Below, piece after piece: positions 26,110-33,831 of a stretch of 64,000 nucleotides of DNA (position 1 is the first letter of the stretch; each line of letters begins with the position of its first letter). The DNA is from Niabella sp. (GTDB lineage Bacteria; Bacteroidota; Bacteroidia; Chitinophagales; Chitinophagaceae), in contig NZ_JASLGT010000005.1 of NCBI RefSeq assembly GCF_030150205.1, forward strand, positions 1-64,000, written 5' to 3'. The position numbers were made by a program, and so were the translations under genes. The notes below the pieces were generated by a model. The model saw nothing but the letters and a program-made list of their open reading frames with translations. It made no database searches and was not told the origin of the DNA.

Positions 26110-29100
26110 ATGTCACAAAGTGTGCTTTTGGGTAAATCGATCCCGGAGATCATTAAAACCGAAACCCTGCCGGAGTTGTTGGCCCCCTCGTTTATGACCT
26201 ATAAAGATCAAACGGCCTTCATCTTTAAGGACCGCAGGTTAACATATGCGGAACTGGATAGCTGGAGCAATGCGATTGCCGCAGATCTGCAAAATCGTGG
26301 AGTAAAAGCCGGGGACCGTGTAGGGGTGTGGTATCCACGAAGTATGGAACTGCCGGTTGCCATACTGGGTATTATAAAAGCCGGTGCTGCTTATGTGCCG
26401 CTTGACCGGGAAATGCCCCTGGAGCGGATTCAAAAAGTATTCGGGGATATACAGGTGAAAACCTATTTTTCTGATGAAGATGCCGGTATTCATTGTCCGC
26501 CCATTCCGGTGCCTGCTAACCCGGAAGAACGGGTACCGCCTGTACTTTGTGAAGCCGGTGCACAAAACTGGGCCTATGTGTTGTTTACTTCGGGCAGTAC
26601 CGGCGCACCCAAGGGCATTCCTGTGGCCCACCATAATATTTGCCACCTGGTACGGTCTGAACAGGATACCATACAGATCCGGTCTTCGGATACTGTGTAC
26701 CAGGGCTTTTCAGTTTCTTTTGATATGTGGTGTGAGGAGGTGTGGATCAGTTTATTTGCCGGTGCCACTGTTTGGATCGCCGATGCGGTAACGGTAAAAG
26801 CACTGGACGAGCTCAGCAGTGTGCTTACAGAAAATCATATTACGGTTTTACACGCAGTACCCAGTGTATTGGCGATTATTGATGAAGTGCCTGCGCTCCG
26901 GCTCGTAAATTCAGGAGGCGAGGCCTGCACCCAACCCGTATTACAGAAATGGGGAACGCCCTACCGTATATTTATCAACAGCTATGGGCCTACCGAAACG
27001 ACGGTATCCTCCAATATGGCGTTTATCAAAGCAGGAGATGAGATCAGTATCGGTGACCCGCTGCCCAATTACAATGTGGCGGTGGTAGACGAAAATATGC
27101 AGATCGTACCACGCGGGGAAAGGGGTGAAATGATCCTTACGGGACCGGGCGTAACGGAGGGGTATTTTAACCTGCCGGAGCTGACCGCCCAAAAGTTTTT
27201 GTCCAACCCGTTCCCCGAACTTCCGGGAGATACCCTTTATAAAACCGGCGATGCCGTGGTGATCCGCGAGGATGGTTTTATTGAATTTCATGGCCGCTTT
27301 GATGACCAGATAAAGCTGCGGGGATATCGCATAGAACTGGGCGAGATCGAAAGTCGCCTGAATGGGATTGAGGGTGTTTCGGCTGCCGCGGTTACCTTAA
27401 AACAGGACGCCAACGGGCAGGATCAGCTGGTGGGTTATGTAGTGTGGAGTGGTGTACATGCATTTAATGAAAACGAGATCCGCCACCAGCTGGCTACGTT
27501 CCTGGCACCCTACATGGTGCCGGTTACCATTGTATCCATTGCGGATATGCCCCGGATGCCCAGCGGTAAAATTAACCGGAAACAACTCCCCCAGCCGGAA
27601 TCCTTTTTGAAAAAGAACGATGCGGCAGATGCTCCTGTATTTGATAAAAACGGGAGTGTGGAAGAGCACCTGCTCAAAGTGCTGCAGCTTGTTTTTCCCG
27701 GGAAAGAGATTAACCTGCAACAGGATTTTTTTACAGATTTAGGCGGTCATTCCCTGCTGGCGGCCACCGTTGTTTCCTCCCTGCGGCGGGATGCAGGTTT
27801 GTTGCATGCGTCCTTAAAGGATATATACGAGCACCGTCCCCTGCAATCGTTTGCCGGCTGCCTGGCTGAAAAACAGGAAGCAGGTACCACTCCAAAGGAA
27901 CAACCGTTTCACCGGGTGTCTACCGCGCAATATTACCTGTGTAATGTATTGCAAACGGTTTGTCTTCTTTTCGTTTACGGATTACTGGCAATAGAGGTTA
28001 TTTTTCCCTACCTCAGTTATTATTATTTCCTTGCAAACGGCGACTCTTATCTGAAGGCGTTGTCGAGTGCAGTGTTCTTATATATCCTTATCCCTCCGAC
28101 GCTGGCACTTACGGCAATTGTTTTGAAATGGATAGTGATCGGTAAAATAAAAGAAGGCGATTACCCGCTTTGGGGCTGGTATTATTTCAGATGGTGGCTA
28201 TGGAAGGCATTGAAACGGCTATTACCTTCCCAGTATATTGTAGATACGCCTTTATATCCAAGATACCTGCGGCTTCTTGGGGTAAAAGTGCATCCCACCG
28301 CTCAGCTTAGTTTTTTGCCGATTGCCGCGGAAGACCTGGTCAGCATCGGAAAAAATGTAAGCACCAGTTCCGGTTGTGCTATAGATAATGCGGTGGTGGA
28401 AAACGGGCTGCTCCGGTTGCGCCAGGTTCGGATCGGAGATCATGCCTACCTGGGCTCGTCTTCTATTGTTTGTGGTAATACGGTAATTGAAAAGAATGGG
28501 GAACTCCGGGAATTGAGCTGTCTACGTGAAGGAGAACGTATCGGTGAAAACGAAATATGGAATGGCAGTCCTGCAAAAAAAGAGGCGGTTATAAACGACA
28601 ACGCGAGTGTTGGAATTAAGCCGGCTCCTGCAGCCAAACGAAACCGGTATGCCTTTGTTTACCTCTGCTCTTTATTTATCTTTCCCCTGATCGTTGTTAT
28701 TCCCCTGTTTCCCACGCTGTATACGCTATATGTGGCTGACTATAATGCGGATGATTATGATTTCAGCTATCTGTGGCAAACGCCATTGCTGGCGGCCTCC
28801 TACCTGCTTATTTTTATATTTTGCGTAGCGGGTATATCGCGTGTTTTGCAGTGGAAGATGAAGGAGGGGCAATATTCCATCTTTAGTTTTACCTATTACC
28901 GTAAATGGGTAAAGGATCAGCTGATGAATATGTCCCTGATCGTACTGCATCCCCTGTATGCTTCGGTGTATATTTCCTGGTTTTACCGTTTGCTGGGTGC
29001 TAAGGTGGGCAGGAATTCTGAGATTTCTACTGCCAGTGATGTGTCGCATCATTTACTGGAAATAGGAAACGGGTCTTTTATTGCCGATGCGGTGATCCTG

Positions 29101-30036
29101 GGAGAGCATGACGTAAAAAATGAAGTGCTGACACTTGAAAAAACTGTTATTGGAAACAATAGTTTTGTTGGGAATAGTGGCCTAATTCCGCAGGGATATC
29201 ATTTGAAAGATAATACGCTTGTTGGAGTGCTATCCAAGGCTCCGGATGAAAAAGAATGGGCCGCCAATAAAAATGCCGATTGGTTTGGCTCTCCGCCCAT
29301 AGCACTGCCAGCCCGCCAAAAAATGGAGGGTTTTGAAGATAAGCTGACCTATCACCCTTCAGCCGGTTTAAAAATAGCAAGAGCGGTAGTGGAAGGCATC
29401 CGCATTATTCTGCCGCAAACCTGCGTCATTATTGCTTCGGTGCTGCTGATTGCATATGCGCATAACCTGTTGTTGGTTTCTGTGGGCCGCCTGCTGCTGT
29501 TTATTCCGTTCTACTATTTGTTCTTTATGGGAATACCGCTGTTTTTGGTAGCAGTGTTGCTGAAATGGATCTTTGTAGGAAAATATAAAAAGGCAGCGAT
29601 GCCTATGTACAGTGTTAAGGTATGGTTGAGTGAAGCCATCACCAGTTTTCATGAAGCGCTTTCTGTGCCGTTTTTGCTGGACCCGCTTCGCGGTACGATG
29701 TGGCTTCCGTTATTGTTACGGCTGCTGGGTGTAAAAACGGGAAAAAAAGTGTGGCTGAATACAACGGATATTACAGAGTTTGATATGGTGACCATTGGAG
29801 ATGAAGCGATGCTGAATGAAGATTGTGGTCCGCAAACGCATTTGTTTGAAGACCGGATTATGAAAGTAGGCACCGTAAATATCGGAAGCAGAAGCACCAT
29901 TGGCACCCGAAGTATTGTATTGTACGACAGTGTTGTGGGCAGCCATGTTACAGTTGATTCGCTGTCGCTGATTATGAAAGGAGAACAATTACCGGATAAT
30001 ACCGCCTGGGGAGGCAGCCCGGTGCGGCCCATATAA
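26110..30036 (+). CDS. Pls/PosA family non-ribosomal peptide synthetase (adenylation, carrier and membrane-module C-terminus)
   Basis: The 1,308-residue protein has an adenylation domain (about 15-495) with FTSGSTGAPKG at 159-169, YGPTE at 292-296, the GRFDDQIKLRGYRIELGEIE hinge at 395-414 and the catalytic Lys at 487. A carrier domain follows with Ser548 in LGGHSLL. There is no condensation or thioesterase domain. Residues 600-1308 hold about six membrane helices in pairs (609-637/651-678, 849-878/892-912, 1104-1122/1127-1155), each pair followed by a hexapeptide-repeat-like module that ends W-x-G-S-P (residues near 817, 1058, 1300). This is the architecture of epsilon-poly-L-lysine synthetase (TIGR02353 C-terminus). 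The pocket residues read by eye suggest a basic amino acid. The frame is open to a TTG at 25894; the ATG at 26110 fits the family start. Confidence 0.85.
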   Translation: MSQSVLLGKSIPEIIKTETLPELLAPSFMTYKDQTAFIFKDRRLTYAELDSWSNAIAADLQNRGVKAGDRVGVWYPRSMELPVAILGIIKAGAAYVPLDREMPLERIQKVFGDIQVKTYFSDEDAGIHCPPIPVPANPEERVPPVLCEAGAQNWAYVLFTSGSTGAPKGIPVAHHNICHLVRSEQDTIQIRSSDTVYQGFSVSFDMWCEEVWISLFAGATVWIADAVTVKALDELSSVLTENHITVLHAVPSVLAIIDEVPALRLVNSGGEACTQPVLQKWGTPYRIFINSYGPTETTVSSNMAFIKAGDEISIGDPLPNYNVAVVDENMQIVPRGERGEMILTGPGVTEGYFNLPELTAQKFLSNPFPELPGDTLYKTGDAVVIREDGFIEFHGRFDDQIKLRGYRIELGEIESRLNGIEGVSAAAVTLKQDANGQDQLVGYVVWSGVHAFNENEIRHQLATFLAPYMVPVTIVSIADMPRMPSGKINRKQLPQPESFLKKNDAADAPVFDKNGSVEEHLLKVLQLVFPGKEINLQQDFFTDLGGHSLLAATVVSSLRRDAGLLHASLKDIYEHRPLQSFAGCLAEKQEAGTTPKEQPFHRVSTAQYYLCNVLQTVCLLFVYGLLAIEVIFPYLSYYYFLANGDSYLKALSSAVFLYILIPPTLALTAIVLKWIVIGKIKEGDYPLWGWYYFRWWLWKALKRLLPSQYIVDTPLYPRYLRLLGVKVHPTAQLSFLPIAAEDLVSIGKNVSTSSGCAIDNAVVENGLLRLRQVRIGDHAYLGSSSIVCGNTVIEKNGELRELSCLREGERIGENEIWNGSPAKKEAVINDNASVGIKPAPAAKRNRYAFVYLCSLFIFPLIVVIPLFPTLYTLYVADYNADDYDFSYLWQTPLLAASYLLIFIFCVAGISRVLQWKMKEGQYSIFSFTYYRKWVKDQLMNMSLIVLHPLYASVYISWFYRLLGAKVGRNSEISTASDVSHHLLEIGNGSFIADAVILGEHDVKNEVLTLEKTVIGNNSFVGNSGLIPQGYHLKDNTLVGVLSKAPDEKEWAANKNADWFGSPPIALPARQKMEGFEDKLTYHPSAGLKIARAVVEGIRIILPQTCVIIASVLLIAYAHNLLLVSVGRLLLFIPFYYLFFMGIPLFLVAVLLKWIFVGKYKKAAMPMYSVKVWLSEAITSFHEALSVPFLLDPLRGTMWLPLLLRLLGVKTGKKVWLNTTDITEFDMVTIGDEAMLNEDCGPQTHLFEDRIMKVGTVNIGSRSTIGTRSIVLYDSVVGSHVTVDSLSLIMKGEQLPDNTAWGGSPVRPI

Positions 30037-30046
30037 AAGCGCTGAT

Positions 30047-30529
30047 ATGGTTACCATAAGAACAATTCATTTTACAGATGAACGCAGTATTGCGGATGCA
30101 TTGCTCCGGGAACTGCATGATTCAGAAAAAAGCCTGAATGATCGTACTGCCGATTGGGACGCCATCCGGGAACGGTACCTGAATTTTGTAAAAGAATGCC
30201 TGGATGAAAATCATGGCCGGTTCCTGGTTGCGGAAATGGATGGCCGGGCCATCGGGTTTATTTTTGGATATATTGAAGAGCGGGATGACAGTGATTTTGA
30301 AACAGGCAAGGGAGAAGATCTCTATGTTTCTGAAGGCTATGTAAAAAAAGAATACCGGAAACAGGGCATTTATACCCGGCTGAACCAGGCTTTTGAGGCC
30401 GAATACCGCTCTTTTAATATCCGGAGGGTATACCGGTATACCCTGGTGAATAATACGGTAATGCAAAGCTGGCTGCAACAGCAGGGATATAAGCCCATCC
30501 GGCTGGTGTATGAAAAATGGCTGCAATAG
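30047..30529 (+). CDS. GNAT family N-acetyltransferase linked to the Pls/PosA gene
   Basis: A 160-residue GNAT protein with GRFLVAEMDGRAIGFIFGYI (strand 4), DLYVSEGYVKKEYRKQGIYTRLNQAF (motif A with the RKQGI acetyl-CoA loop) and a C-terminal RRVYRYTLVNNTVMQSWLQQQGY segment. It starts 10 bases after the Pls/PosA stop, so the two are very likely co-transcribed. A plausible role is acetylation of the amino-acid substrate or of the product's free amine, either to tailor it or to protect the cell; this is inference from the operon. It ends one base before the convergent phosphopantetheinyl transferase gene. Confidence 0.85.
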   Translation: MVTIRTIHFTDERSIADALLRELHDSEKSLNDRTADWDAIRERYLNFVKECLDENHGRFLVAEMDGRAIGFIFGYIEERDDSDFETGKGEDLYVSEGYVKKEYRKQGIYTRLNQAFEAEYRSFNIRRVYRYTLVNNTVMQSWLQQQGYKPIRLVYEKWLQ

Positions 30530-30530
30530 A

Positions 30531-31175
30531 TCAGGAAAAAATAAGGGCTGTTGTTTCGATTGCTGCTACCGGCACCGGTGCGGCTATATGTACAATATAA
30601 TCCGGGTGCAGATGAACAGGATAGCAATAATATTGCGCTTGTTTAAATGGTACGGGTAACCGGCTTGTATCGATGTCTTTTAATGTTTCTGTAAGTCGGG
30701 TACCGGCAGCTTTTATGATCGCCTCTTTCCGTGTCCAGATCTTATAGAAAGCAGCAGTGGAATTCAAACTGCTGTTAACCTGTTTTATTTCATTTTCATG
30801 CAGCCAGTCCTGCATCATCGAAAGGTTTACCGGTTTTATAAATTCCGCATCAATTCCAACAGGTATACTTTCAGTAATAACTACTGCGCATAATTCCCCG
30901 CTATGTGTGCTGCTGAACTGGTAGCTACTGTTTTTAAAAAAGGGCTTATTGTCTGTTGATCTGGCGATGGTATGTATCAGCTCCTCCTGTCCGGGGCAAA
31001 GCCTATCCATGGCCCGCATTAAAAGCAGCCGGGATAGGAGCCTGCTTTGCCGGTCTGCCGCAGCCTGGTACCGGTTTATAGCGGACAACATCTCCGGGGG
31101 AAATTGCTGCGCCTGCTTTTCAATGACGGCCGCATTGTTCGCATACAAAAAGTTATAAAAAACAAAGGCCTTCAT
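30531..31175 (-). CDS. 4'-phosphopantetheinyl transferase (Sfp type)
   Basis: This 214-residue enzyme carries the Sfp-group motifs SSTHSGELCAVVI (about 88-100), the magnesium-binding GIDAE at residues 107-111 and WTRKEAIIKAAG at 147-158. Sfp-type transferases move the phosphopantetheine arm of CoA onto a carrier-protein Ser, which the Pls/PosA protein needs at Ser548. The two genes face each other with one base between this stop and the GNAT stop. On its own strand it lies 26 bases after the alpha-galactosidase gene and could be read from that promoter. An ATG at 31214 is in frame, but it would overlap the upstream gene; 31175 is chosen. Confidence 0.85.
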   Translation of the reverse strand: MKAFVFYNFLYANNAAVIEKQAQQFPPEMLSAINRYQAAADRQSRLLSRLLLMRAMDRLCPGQEELIHTIARSTDNKPFFKNSSYQFSSTHSGELCAVVITESIPVGIDAEFIKPVNLSMMQDWLHENEIKQVNSSLNSTAAFYKIWTRKEAIIKAAGTRLTETLKDIDTSRLPVPFKQAQYYCYPVHLHPDYIVHIAAPVPVAAIETTALIFS

Positions 31176-31200
31176 ATGATGTATACCAAACAAACGGAGA

Positions 31201-33402
31201 TCAGAGTGCTTCAATGCTCAGCACCACGCTGGTGCGACTTAATGTTACATTGGGATTGCACCCAATGGTCATGAGGAAATCACCGCTATAGGTTTTGCTT
31301 TCATCTATGCCGGGTTTTTGATCGTTGTAGAGATTAAGTTCCCGGATCTTATATTTTTTGGCAGGATCAAGTCCCTGGAGCTGAATAGGACTCAAGGCCG
31401 CTTCGCTGATATATCTTGCGTTTGTAAGATAATTGAACATAACCGCTTTGTTCTTTTCCTTATTGACGAACATTAAGGATGCCAGGTCTTTTTCATAAGG
31501 GTTTGCAAGCCGGTACAGATCGCCATGCCACACAATATCCTTAAAAGCATTGTAGTTCTTAACCGCCTGCTGACAGAAGGCGCGATCCTCCGGTTTGAGC
31601 TCATTGGCGCGGATATCGAACCCGAGCTTGCCCATGGACGCCACATCTACCCGGTATTTCAACGGCTGTTTGCCCCAATCGGTTACGTGGTTGCACATGG
31701 CGATGGCCGGGTAATAATAGGAGTAGTTCCATTGGATGAATACCCGCTCCAGCGGATCGGTATCATCACTGAGCCAGAACTCTGTAAAGTATTTCAGGGA
31801 ACTGTAGTCTGACCGGCCGCCACCGCCAGAGCAAAGCATCATGGGCACTTTTGGATATTTTGAACGGATGCGCTGCAATACATTTTCCAGGCCACGGGTA
31901 TATTCCACGTATAAATGCGACTGCGGGATCTTATTTTTTTCCAGGTATTGAGAGTGCCCGTTAAAAATAGGTGCATTGCAATCCCATTTAATAAAGGCCA
32001 GGTCCGGGTTCTTTTTAAATAAACCATCTACTACCCCAAATACAAAATCCTGCACCTGCGGATTGGTGAGGTCCAGTACCAATTGATTGCGGTAATAGAT
32101 CTCCGGACGTTGCGGTTCGCGCAGCACCCAATCCAGGTGTTTTTCATACAGTTCACTTTTTGGATTGACCATTTCCGGTTCAATCCAGATACCGAATTTG
32201 ATACCCTGTTTCCCCGCCTCGTTTACCAGGTAGGGTAGTCCATCGGGCAGTTTCTTTTTATTTTCCTGCCAGTCGCCCAGTCCGGCCTTATCGCCGTTCC
32301 TGGGGTATTTATTGCCAAACCAGCCATCATCCAGCAGGAAGAGATCCACGCCCAGGTCCTTTGCTCCCTTAAAAAGCCCCACCAGTTTTTCCTGGTCAAA
32401 ATCAAAATAAGTGGCTTCCCAGTTATTTAACAGGGTAAGCCGTTCGCCTTTTCCATCCAGCAACTGATGATTGCGCAGCCAGGCTTGCAGGTTGCGGCTG
32501 CCGGTTCCAGTACCGGTAAAGGACAGGGTATAGGTAAACCGTGGCGTTTCAAATGAAGTGCCGGGCTTAAGATCGTAGGCCGACTGGTAGGGATTGATAC
32601 CCGCCACCAGGTGCATTTTTTTATTGATATCTGTTTCAAATTGTATGGAATAATTGCCGTTCCATGCGATCTGGCCCAGCATCACAGTACCGCTGGTTTC
32701 TGTAGCAGGAGCATCCAACGCCAGCATAAAATTGGGCGAGCCAATGAGGTTCTCGCGGGTGCCCAACCGGGACTGGATGGTATGCATACCCTGTTTTAAC
32801 TGTGTTTGTTCCGGCTGCATTTCTTTTGCCCAGTTGCCGTTATAGCTGGTAAGGTAATAATCCTTATTGTAGAAATAAAGATTGGCAGAGGCGTATTTAT
32901 TCAGGGTCACTTTTCCTTTTTCTGTGTGCCGGATCACACTCCACTGTTCAATGACATCCTCATCTTTCCAGGCCTTGAAAAAAAGATCTACATAAAAGGG
33001 ATAAACCGCATCCTTCAGCGTGATCTTCGTGAGTGTGGCGCCGCCTTCATTGGTAACGCTCTTGTTTTCATAACGAAGATCAAGTGAATTGTTGCCATCT
33101 GCATGCACTACAGCAATGGCCGGTTCAGAAAAGTTGTTGTCAATTCCTGCCACAGCAAAAGCACTGTTGTTGGAGCTGCCGCCGTCGCCGGAAAGATGGT
33201 ACATCCGGCCCGCCGCTGCATATTCTTCCGGCGCCTGCAAGGTTTTGCCGGTGTGAATAATTTTTAAATGATTGTTTTTATCGGTTTGCATTACCACGGC
33301 TACGTTCCTGGTTTCAACAGGAATAATGGTTTGCGCGGCAATGGTACCGGTAAAATGACTGATGATGGCGAGACCGGTGGCGAGTGCGAACAATTTTTTC
33401 AT
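31201..33402 (-). CDS. Secreted alpha-galactosidase, glycoside hydrolase family 36
   Basis: The 733-residue protein has a signal peptide (MKKLFALATGLAIISHFTGTIAAQ). The N-terminal beta-supersandwich (about 30-330) is followed by a TIM barrel. The nucleophile Asp lies in FIKWDCN (near residue 473) and the acid/base Asp in LSDDTDPLERV (near 545), as in GH36/clan D; LLDDGWFG and IWIEPEMVNPKSELYEKH are further family landmarks. It would release alpha-linked galactose from raffinose-type or galactomannan oligosaccharides in the periplasm. A PUL-type partner is not adjacent. Confidence 0.88.
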   Translation of the reverse strand: MKKLFALATGLAIISHFTGTIAAQTIIPVETRNVAVVMQTDKNNHLKIIHTGKTLQAPEEYAAAGRMYHLSGDGGSSNNSAFAVAGIDNNFSEPAIAVVHADGNNSLDLRYENKSVTNEGGATLTKITLKDAVYPFYVDLFFKAWKDEDVIEQWSVIRHTEKGKVTLNKYASANLYFYNKDYYLTSYNGNWAKEMQPEQTQLKQGMHTIQSRLGTRENLIGSPNFMLALDAPATETSGTVMLGQIAWNGNYSIQFETDINKKMHLVAGINPYQSAYDLKPGTSFETPRFTYTLSFTGTGTGSRNLQAWLRNHQLLDGKGERLTLLNNWEATYFDFDQEKLVGLFKGAKDLGVDLFLLDDGWFGNKYPRNGDKAGLGDWQENKKKLPDGLPYLVNEAGKQGIKFGIWIEPEMVNPKSELYEKHLDWVLREPQRPEIYYRNQLVLDLTNPQVQDFVFGVVDGLFKKNPDLAFIKWDCNAPIFNGHSQYLEKNKIPQSHLYVEYTRGLENVLQRIRSKYPKVPMMLCSGGGGRSDYSSLKYFTEFWLSDDTDPLERVFIQWNYSYYYPAIAMCNHVTDWGKQPLKYRVDVASMGKLGFDIRANELKPEDRAFCQQAVKNYNAFKDIVWHGDLYRLANPYEKDLASLMFVNKEKNKAVMFNYLTNARYISEAALSPIQLQGLDPAKKYKIRELNLYNDQKPGIDESKTYSGDFLMTIGCNPNVTLSRTSVVLSIEAL

Positions 33403-33644
33403 ATGAATGGATGCTGTATTTCTGAGTAGAGCGAAAATACTTTATTCGGGATTATGAAGCTGCAATGGTTGCGTAACATTTTTGTGAGGTGTATATTATT
33501 GCGTTTTTACCGCAGCCTTTCGCCGAACTTTTATATCCGCACCCGGTGCAGGCACGGCCACCCCGGCTGGGGTGTCATTTAAATTTTCGCGGCATTGAAT
33601 CTCAATTTATCCTGATCGCGATCGGCGTTGGTAGGCCGCAAAAG

Positions 33645-33755
33645 TTGTTTACAAAAGATTTGTGTACAAGAATTTTGTACACAAAAAAGCTGTACACAAA
33701 AAAGCGGAGAACAGATTTGTTTACAAAAAAAGCAATTAAGAAAAAAATGTAAACA
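33645..33755. repeat. Cluster of degenerate TGTACA/TGTTTACA-type repeats
   Basis: Within about 110 bases the motif TTGTnTACAAAA or its reverse recurs about six times: TTGTTTACAAAA at 33645-33656, TTGTGTACAA and TTTTGTACACAAAAAAG next, TGTACACAAAAAAG, TTGTTTACAAAAAAAG around 33718 and ATGTAAACAAG at 33747-33757. Units are mostly 14-17 bases. No protein signal is credible here. It lies upstream of the alpha-galactosidase gene (start 33402) and after the cyclic glucan synthase stop. Confidence 0.6.
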
Positions 33756-33758
33756 AGC

Positions 33759-33784
33759 CCGGCCTCCGGCGACCGGAGCGCCGG
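33759..33784 (-). terminator. Strong GC hairpin at the end of the cyclic glucan synthase gene
   Basis: CTCCGG and CCGGAG arms around a CGA loop are extended by CCGGC/GCCGG with one bulged base, 48 bases downstream of the synthase stop on the minus strand. A T-rich run follows about 12 bases later. This would fit a terminator, although the T run is not immediate. Confidence 0.45.
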
Positions 33785-33831
33785 AAATGTCTTGCTATTA
33801 TGCCCAGGCCAGGTAAAAAGATTTTATAGTG

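Noticed and set aside
33489..33752. 87-codon frame over the TTGTnTACAA repeats
   Set aside because: Its translation is a low-complexity Lys/Thr/Leu run created by the repeats; no protein signal and no plausible start.
33645..33755. CRISPR array
   Set aside because: Units are 14-17 bases, degenerate and without spacers of regular length; no cas gene is present.
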